From: Geodermatophilus nigrescens | GTDB taxonomy: Bacteria; Actinomycetota; Actinomycetes; Mycobacteriales; Geodermatophilaceae | Assembly (NCBI RefSeq): GCF_900129495.1 | Contig: NZ_FQVX01000002.1 | Span: 682,001-746,000 of the forward strand | Reading direction: 5' to 3' | DNA length: 64,000 nt | Part shown: one piece after another, positions 59,000 to 64,000 of the stretch | Layout of the letters: every line of letters starts with the position of its first letter | How positions within the stretch are numbered: the first letter of the stretch is position 1 | Position numbers and translations under genes: made by a program | The notes under the pieces: model-generated | Seen by the model: only the letters and a program-made list of their open reading frames with translations | The model's database searches: none | Told to the model about the DNA's origin: nothing

Positions 59000-60856
59000 T
59001 CAGCGCAGCTCGACCAGCCGCTCCAGCCCGCTGACCTCGAGGATGTGCCGGGTCACGCCGCCGGCGGGGGCGTGCACGACCAGCCGCCAGCCCTCGGCCT
59101 CCGCGATGGCGGCCACGGCGAGCACCACCCGCACCGCGGCGCTGCTGAAGAGGGTGACCTCGCCGAGGTCGAGCTCGACCCGGACGGTGCCGCCGTGGCT
59201 GGCCTCGAGCAGGCGGATGCGCAGCTGCTCGGCGCTGACCATGTCGACGTCGCCGGCCGCCCGCACCACCGGGCCCTCGCCCTCCCGGTCGACGACGATG
59301 CTCGCGTCGGTGCCGCCCGCCGGGTGCTCGGGCTCCTCGTCGGGCGTCTGCCGCAGCCGGGTGCGCAGCGTGACGGTGGTGCCGTGCTCGCCGCGCACGA
59401 CCATGCCGTCGACGAGCTGGCGCATGATCAGCAGCCCGCGGCCGCGGTCGCCGGGGTCGCGGTCCGGCGGGCGCCAGGTGCCCTCGTCGTGGACGGTGAC
59501 GGTGAGGACGCCGTCGACGTCGACCGCCGCCGTCACCTGCATCGGCCCGGGCTCCGTGCCGCGGTAGGCGTGCTCGGCGGCGTTGGCGCAGGCCTCCCCC
59601 ACGGCCACCATCACCCCGACCCGGTCCTGCTCGCCCATGCCGAGGGTGGTGAGCCAGGCCGACAGCCGGCGGCGGACGGCCGGCAGCGCCGCGGGGACGG
59701 CGGTGAGGTCCAGGCGCAGCGGCTCCACCGACCGCGCCCGGCGGTGGGCCACCAGGACGGCGACGTCGTCGGGGCGGCCGTCGCCGGTGAGCAGCCCGCC
59801 GGCGATGCGCGCGGCGAGCCCCGCCACCGCCTCGGCGTCGAGCGCGTCGGGGTCGGCGAGCGCGGCGCGGGCCACCTCGGTGAGCCGGCCGAGCCCCTCC
59901 GAGGGCGGCGGGCCGGGCGCGGCGACGGCGCCGTCGGAGTAGAGGACGAGGGTGGCGCCGGGCTCGAGCTCCGCCCGGGCGACCGGGGTGGCGGCGCCCG
60001 GCAGGGTGCCCAGCGGCGGGCGGGCGGTGACCGGCAGGTAGCCCGTGCTGCCGTCGGCGTGCACCAGCAGCGGCGCGGGGTGCCCGGCGGCGGCGAACGA
60101 CAGCCCGCCGGTCGCGACGTCCAGGACGGCGTAGAAGACCGAGGCGCCCTGGACGTCGTCCATCTGGGCGGCGAAGTCGTCGAGGGCCGCGAGCACCGCG
60201 GCCGGGGCGGGGTCGCGCAGCGCGCTGGAGCGCATGGCCCCGCGCAGCCGGCTCATCGCCGCGGCCGCCGGGACCCCGGAGCCGACGGCGTCGCCGATGA
60301 CCAGGGCCAGCCGGCCGTGGCCGAGGGGGACGACGTCGTACCAGTCGCCGCCGGCGGCCCGCTCGGAGGTGGCGGGGTGGTAGCTGCCGGACAGCCGGAC
60401 GTCGGGCAGCAGCGGCAGCGACGGCGGCAGCAGCGAGTGCTGGGCCTCCGCGACCACGTCGGGCGGGGTCTCGCCGTCGCCGGGCAGCGGCGCGGCGCCG
60501 TCCCCGCCCTCGACGACGAGCACCGCGCCGGGGTCGCCGCCGGCCGCCAGCGGGCGCACCGACACCGTCACCGGCGGGCCGCCGTGCACGAGGGAGCCGC
60601 TGAGCGTCTCCGGCCGGCCGGTGCGCAGGACGCTGGCCACGATCTCGGCGACGGGGCGGCCGCCCACCACGGGCAGGTCGTCGGGGGCGGGGCCGAGCTC
60701 GCGGGCGCGGGCGTTGGCCCACACCGTGTGCTGCTCCGGTCCGGTCACGAACCACAGCGCCGACGGCGCGTCCTCCAGCGCCGCGACCAATGCCGCCGGG
60801 CCCTCGTCCACGACGGGACGGGGCCCCGGCGGCGCGCTCCCCTGGCTGGCGTTCAT
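59000..60856 (-). CDS. PAS-PP2C(SpoIIE)-HATPase-STAS multidomain phosphatase
   Basis: The 618-residue soluble protein has a PAS-like domain (about 25-115, ALWFVTGPEQHTVWANARARELG), a SpoIIE/PP2C phosphatase domain (about 135-355, ERAAGGDWYDVVPLGHGRLALVIGDAVGSGVPAAAAM and DVAVLVAHR), an RsbW-like ATPase (about 370-500, VMVAVGEACANAAEHAYRG with intact N-box Asn) and a C-terminal STAS domain (about 525-618). It should dephosphorylate a STAS antagonist in response to a signal sensed by PAS, and could switch itself through its own kinase and STAS parts. It is divergent to rsbW-sigF, which marks it as the likely upstream activator of SigF. Confidence 0.9.
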   Translation of the reverse strand: MNASQGSAPPGPRPVVDEGPAALVAALEDAPSALWFVTGPEQHTVWANARARELGPAPDDLPVVGGRPVAEIVASVLRTGRPETLSGSLVHGGPPVTVSVRPLAAGGDPGAVLVVEGGDGAAPLPGDGETPPDVVAEAQHSLLPPSLPLLPDVRLSGSYHPATSERAAGGDWYDVVPLGHGRLALVIGDAVGSGVPAAAAMSRLRGAMRSSALRDPAPAAVLAALDDFAAQMDDVQGASVFYAVLDVATGGLSFAAAGHPAPLLVHADGSTGYLPVTARPPLGTLPGAATPVARAELEPGATLVLYSDGAVAAPGPPPSEGLGRLTEVARAALADPDALDAEAVAGLAARIAGGLLTGDGRPDDVAVLVAHRRARSVEPLRLDLTAVPAALPAVRRRLSAWLTTLGMGEQDRVGVMVAVGEACANAAEHAYRGTEPGPMQVTAAVDVDGVLTVTVHDEGTWRPPDRDPGDRGRGLLIMRQLVDGMVVRGEHGTTVTLRTRLRQTPDEEPEHPAGGTDASIVVDREGEGPVVRAAGDVDMVSAEQLRIRLLEASHGGTVRVELDLGEVTLFSSAAVRVVLAVAAIAEAEGWRLVVHAPAGGVTRHILEVSGLERLVELR

Positions 60857-60919
60857 CCGGGACAAGTCGACAACAGGAGCGGGGGCCCGGCAACCGCGCG
60901 CACCCCCGCCCCGGGCGGC

Positions 60920-60945
60920 GTTTGCCCGGGCGCGACGCGGGGTAA
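60920..60945 (+). promoter_or_regulatory. SigF/SigB-type promoter upstream of rsbW-sigF
   Basis: GTTT (60920-60923) and GGGTAA (60940-60945) are spaced 16 bases, a full match to the actinobacterial SigF consensus (GTTT, 15-17 bases, GGGTA). It lies about 145 bases before rsbW and predicts positive autoregulation of sigF. Confidence 0.75.
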
Positions 60946-61090
60946 CCCACCCTGCTGGCGGCAGAGCCGGGCCCGTGCCCGCGCCCCGCCCGGCGCCGGG
61001 GGCACCCCGGCGGGCAGACTGGAGCCGGTCGCCGTCGTCCCGCCTCCGGCGGGCGGGCGGCCGAGGCGGACGATGAGGAGCAGACGACGG

Positions 61091-61600
61091 ATGGCGGACT
61101 CGAGGAGTGCCCTCGCCCAGGACGGGCGGCGCGCCGAACGACTGGAACTGCGCGTGCCGAGCACGCCGACCCAGCTCCCCGCGGTGCGGGCGATGGCCGG
61201 TGACCTGGCCATCCGCATGGACTACGACCTTGACTCGGTCGAGGACCTGCGCCTGGCCGTCGACGAGGCCTGCGCGACCCTCGCCGCGATCGCCCTCGGC
61301 GGCGCGCCCCTGACCGTGGTCTTCGAGACCACCCGCAGCGGCCTGCACATCGACGCGTGGGTGCCCACCGCCGACGGCACCGACGTGCCCCGCGACGGCT
61401 TCGGCTGGACGGTGCTGCAGACCCTCGCCGACAACGTCGAGGGCCGTCCCGCCACCCAGGCGACCGTCCCGGCCGGCGACGGCAGCGACGCCGCCGTCGC
61501 CGTCATCTCCATGGACAAGTACCTGCCCGGGCAGCGACCGGGCGACCCCGTCGGCCGGCTCGACCGTGACCTGAGCAGCGACGTCACGGTCGCTCCGTGA
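61091..61600 (+). CDS. rsbW: Anti-sigma-F factor (RsbW/UsfX-like HATPase)
   Basis: The 169-residue protein has the GHKL/HATPase fold: RLELRVPSTPTQLPAVRAMAGDLAIRMDYDLDSVEDLRLAVDEACATLAAIAL. The N-box position that carries Asn in Bacillus RsbW reads Thr here (EACAT), as is often seen in actinobacterial SigF antagonists. It should hold SigF inactive and phosphorylate STAS antagonists. GAGGAG lies 10 bases before the ATG. The sigF GTG overlaps its stop by four bases (GTGA), so the two are made in ratio. Confidence 0.9.
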   Translation: MADSRSALAQDGRRAERLELRVPSTPTQLPAVRAMAGDLAIRMDYDLDSVEDLRLAVDEACATLAAIALGGAPLTVVFETTRSGLHIDAWVPTADGTDVPRDGFGWTVLQTLADNVEGRPATQATVPAGDGSDAAVAVISMDKYLPGQRPGDPVGRLDRDLSSDVTVAP

Positions 61601-62550
61601 CGTCGGCGGCCGCAGGCAGCCGGGCCGTCGAGGAGGACCCACTGCACGACGACGCGACCCCCGCCGAGGACGCGACCTCACCCGAGGACGCGTCCTCCTC
61701 CGGGGACACGACCGACAGCGGGGAGGCGGTCAGCGCCACCCCGGCCACCGACCGGCTGACCGCGGAGTCCGACAGCCCCCCGGTGTCGGACAACCGCCGC
61801 CGGGCCGAGCGCACCGCCCCGCTGTTCGCCGAGCTGGCGACGCTGGAGAAGGACGACCCGCGGCGGGAGCGGCTGCGCGAGATCCTGGTCGAGGAGCACC
61901 TGCCCCTCGTGCGGCACTTCGCCCGCCGGTTCAGCAACCGCGGCGAGCCCTTCGACGACCTGCTGCAGGTGGGCACGCTGGGCCTCATCGCCGCGATCGA
62001 CCGGTTCGACCCGAACCGCGGCGTGGAGTTCCTCTCCTTCGCCGTGCCCACGATCACCGGTGAGATCAAGCGGCACTTCCGCGACCAGGGCTGGTCGGTA
62101 CGGGTACCGCGCCGGCTGCAGGAGCTGCACCTGTCGCTGAACTCCGCCGTCGGCGAGCTCGCGCAGAAGAACGGCCGCGCGCCCACCCCGTCGGAGCTGG
62201 CCGAGCACCTGGGCATCCCGCGCGAGGAGGTCCTCGAGGGGCTGGCGGTGGCCAACGCCTACCGCAGCAGCTCGCTGGACGAGCGGCTCTCCGGCGAGGA
62301 CGACTCCCCCACGCTGGCGGCCACCCTCGGCGAGGAGGACGCGGCGCTCGAGGGCGTCGAGTACCGCGAGTCGCTGCAGCCCCTGCTGGCCACCATCCCG
62401 GCCCGCGAGCGGCGCATCCTCATCCTGCGGTTCTTCGGCAACATGACCCAGTCGCAGATCGCCGCCGACATCGGCATCTCGCAGATGCACGTGTCCCGGC
62501 TGCTCAGCCAGACCCTGGCCAAGCTGCGCGAGGGCCTGCTCAAGGACTGA
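61597..62550 (+). CDS. sigF: RNA polymerase sigma factor, SigF/SigB/SigG family
   Basis: The 317-residue sigma factor has an acidic Ser/Thr-rich N-terminal extension of about 65 residues, then region 2 (DDLLQVGTLGLIAAIDRFDPNRGVEFLSFAVPTITGEIKRHFRDQGWSVRVPRRLQEL), region 3 (APTPSELAEHLGIPREEVLEGL) and region 4 (LRFFGNMTQSQIAADIGISQMHVSRLLSQTLAKLR). It directs stress or stationary-phase genes. The long N-terminal extension is unusual. It is coupled to rsbW and preceded by a SigF-type promoter. Confidence 0.95.
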   Translation: MTSAAAGSRAVEEDPLHDDATPAEDATSPEDASSSGDTTDSGEAVSATPATDRLTAESDSPPVSDNRRRAERTAPLFAELATLEKDDPRRERLREILVEEHLPLVRHFARRFSNRGEPFDDLLQVGTLGLIAAIDRFDPNRGVEFLSFAVPTITGEIKRHFRDQGWSVRVPRRLQELHLSLNSAVGELAQKNGRAPTPSELAEHLGIPREEVLEGLAVANAYRSSSLDERLSGEDDSPTLAATLGEEDAALEGVEYRESLQPLLATIPARERRILILRFFGNMTQSQIAADIGISQMHVSRLLSQTLAKLREGLLKD

Positions 62551-62555
62551 GGCGG

Positions 62556-62577
62556 CGTGCACCCCCCGGGGTGCACG
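62556..62577 (+). terminator. Terminator after sigF
   Basis: CGTGCACCCC and GGGGTGCACG are exact complements separated by CC, six bases beyond the sigF stop and just before the convergent stomatin gene end, so it may serve both. Confidence 0.65.
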
Positions 62578-62583
62578 ACCCCG

Positions 62584-63765
62584 TCAGGCCGGGGGCTCCT
62601 CGTCCCGCCGGGCCATGCCGTTCTCGGCGGCGCGGGCGAGGTCGGTCGTCGGCGGCAGCTGCGGGGAGGGCACCGCCGGCCCCGCGTCGGCGATGCTGCT
62701 CATCTCGATGCGCGCCTCGGGCTGCTCCGCGGCCGGGGGCAGGCTCGACTCGAACCAGCCGCTGGTGTCCATCGGCGCGGCCGGCGTCCCGTCCCCCGAC
62801 GGCGGGACGTCGAGGAACGAGCGGCTCTCGCCGTCGCCGCCGCCGAGGCGGGACAGGCCCTCGAGCGCCTTGGTGAACTCGCTCGGGACGATCCACATCT
62901 TGTTCGCGTCGCCCTGCGCGATCCGCGGCAGCGTCTGCAGGTACTGGTAGGCCAGCAGCCCCTGGTCGGGCTTGCCGTCGTGGATCGCCTGGAACACCGT
63001 CTCGATCGACTTGGCCTGCCCCTGCGCCTGCAGGTACAGCGCGGCGCGGTCGCCCTCGGCCCGCAGGATGCGGCTCTGCCGCTCGGCCTCCGCCTCGAGG
63101 ATCGCCGCCTGCTTGCGGCCCTCGGCCGACAGGATCGCCGAGGCCTTCTCCCCCTCCGCCGTCGTGATCGCCGACTGCCGGGCGCCCTCGGCCTGCAGGA
63201 TGATCGCCCGCTTGTCGCGGTCGGCGCGCATCTGCTTCTCCATGGAGTCCTGGATCGACGGCGGCGGGTCGATCGCCTTGATCTCCACCCGCGCCACCCG
63301 CAGCCCCCACGGGCCGGTGGTGCCGTCGAGGACCTCGCGCAGCTGGCTGTTGATGCCGTCGCGGCCGGTGAGCGCGCCCTCGAGGTTGAGCCCGCCGACG
63401 ACGTTGCGCAACGTCGTCGTGGTCAGCTGCTCCATGCCGGTGATGTAGTTCGCGATGCCGTACACGGCCAGCCGCGGGTCGGTGACCTGGAAGTAGACGA
63501 CGGTGTCGATGCCGACCTGCAGGTTGTCGGCGGTGATCACCGGCTGCGGCGGGAAGGACACCACCTGCTCGCGCAGGTCGATGGTGGCCCGTACCCGGTC
63601 GACGAAGGGCACGAGCAGCGACAGGCCCGGGGAGAGCGTGCGGCTGTAACGACCGAGGCGCTCCACCACCTTGGCCTGGGCCTGCGGCACGATCGTCACG
63701 CTCTTGGCGGCGACGAGCACGAACAGCACGACGGCGACGACCAGCACGATCAGCGCGGCACTCAC
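62584..63765 (-). CDS. SPFH/band 7 (stomatin-like) membrane protein
   Basis: The 393-residue protein has one N-terminal helix (SAALIVLVVAVVLFVLVAA), the SPFH domain (IVPQAQAKVVERLGRYSRTLSPGLSLLVPFVDRV, YFQVTDPRLAVYGIANY, QLREVLDGTTGPWGLRVARVEIKAIDPP) and a coiled coil rich in AEGEK/AEAER units (about 175-235), then a disordered tail. Stomatin-like proteins form oligomers in the membrane and, with NfeD, take part in membrane protein quality control. GGGAGG lies seven bases before the GTG. The nfeD gene lies 76 bases upstream. Confidence 0.92.
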   Translation of the reverse strand: MSAALIVLVVAVVLFVLVAAKSVTIVPQAQAKVVERLGRYSRTLSPGLSLLVPFVDRVRATIDLREQVVSFPPQPVITADNLQVGIDTVVYFQVTDPRLAVYGIANYITGMEQLTTTTLRNVVGGLNLEGALTGRDGINSQLREVLDGTTGPWGLRVARVEIKAIDPPPSIQDSMEKQMRADRDKRAIILQAEGARQSAITTAEGEKASAILSAEGRKQAAILEAEAERQSRILRAEGDRAALYLQAQGQAKSIETVFQAIHDGKPDQGLLAYQYLQTLPRIAQGDANKMWIVPSEFTKALEGLSRLGGGDGESRSFLDVPPSGDGTPAAPMDTSGWFESSLPPAAEQPEARIEMSSIADAGPAVPSPQLPPTTDLARAAENGMARRDEEPPA

Positions 63766-63841
63766 GGGCGTCCTCCCGGGTCGGTGGTCCCTACGGCGAT
63801 CCTGCTGGTCAGCGGCGCGGCGGCGCCACCCGGTCCGGCCG

Positions 63842-64000
63842 CTACCCGATCTCCTCGCCGACGATCGCGGTGGCGCCCTCGACCTGCAGGATCCGCACCG
63901 TCGTGCCGACGGGGTAGGTGTCGTCGAACTCGCTGCGGGCGGTCCACTCGTCGGCGCCCACCTGGATGCGGCCACTGGAGCGACCGACCACCCGGGTGAC
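63842..64000 (-). CDS. NfeD-like protein, C-terminal part (continues beyond window)
   Basis: The last 52 residues are visible (RIQVGADEWTARSEFD, TYPVGTTVRILQVEGATAIV, ending in GEEIG and TAG). They form the OB-fold of NfeD proteins. The pairing with the stomatin gene just downstream is the usual NfeD/SPFH arrangement; the membrane part and start lie outside. Confidence 0.85.
   Translation of the reverse strand, partial: VTRVVGRSSGRIQVGADEWTARSEFDDTYPVGTTVRILQVEGATAIVGEEIG

Noticed and set aside
57942-60950. A 1002-codon open frame that would fuse topoisomerase IB to an upstream extension
   Set aside because: The part upstream of 58952 is antisense-type Arg/Gly-rich sequence in another frame of the phosphatase gene; the topoisomerase domain begins at the GTG at 58952.

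Overview
The window is 64 kb of very GC-rich, densely coding actinobacterial chromosome. High GC, GTG starts, many leaderless-looking genes and the gene set (FurA-KatA, SigF partner switching, Ku/LigD, AftD, DUF3068, DUF2613, DUF5709, F420-type oxidoreductases) suggest a member of the Geodermatophilaceae (Blastococcus, Geodermatophilus or Modestobacter type). This assignment is inferred from gene content and style, not from a marker gene. I see no tRNA, rRNA, prophage, insertion sequence or CRISPR array. The window opens inside an ABC-transporter permease gene and closes inside an nfeD gene.

Layout. 0-12.7 kb: ABC permease, argG, M18 aminopeptidase; a minus-strand block led by a secreted transglycosylase under a c-di-AMP (ydaO-type) riboswitch, followed by a methyltransferase, an SDR and a DUF72 protein; a DivIVA-like coiled-coil protein; a luciferase-like monooxygenase/FMN reductase pair; an FMN-binding glutamate-synthase-like protein. 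12.7-20.3 kb: gluconate uptake and phosphorylation (MFS, FGGY gluconokinase, GntP), SDR, TetR regulator, two methyltransferases. 20.4-32.3 kb: a cell-envelope polysaccharide locus (acyltransferase, AftD-like arabinofuranosyltransferase, DUF3068 protein, methyltransferase, GT4 glycosyltransferase, DUF2613 peptide, large membrane protein, flippase) whose content parallels the Mycobacterium tuberculosis Rv0224c-Rv0228 and Rv0236c/Rv0236A genes. 32-49 kb: transporters (two MFS, two AI-2E family), cupin, D-lactate-dehydrogenase-like flavo-Fe-S protein, F420-type reductase, FabG and several small conserved proteins. 49-56 kb: stress and DNA repair: furA-katA, purU, and the NHEJ operon ku / ligD-ligase / ligD-polymerase. 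56.5-64 kb: DUF5709 protein, STAS antagonist, topoisomerase IB, PAS-PP2C-HATPase-STAS phosphatase, rsbW-sigF under a SigF-type promoter, and a stomatin/NfeD pair.

How the genes work together: the last third looks like an environmental-stress island. It holds peroxide defence under FurA, end-joining repair by Ku with a split LigD, and a general stress sigma factor controlled by an anti-sigma factor, a STAS antagonist and a multidomain phosphatase. This fits a desiccation- and radiation-tolerant soil or rock actinobacterium. The most unusual non-coding signals are two near-identical 60-bp terminator-like repeats that abut stop codons, one flanked by a duplicated gene end; tandem 11- and 14-bp repeats that place stop codons in all three frames after both ligD genes; a riboswitch leader with a candidate leader peptide; and a perfect 18-bp hairpin inside the first codons of the aftD-like gene.
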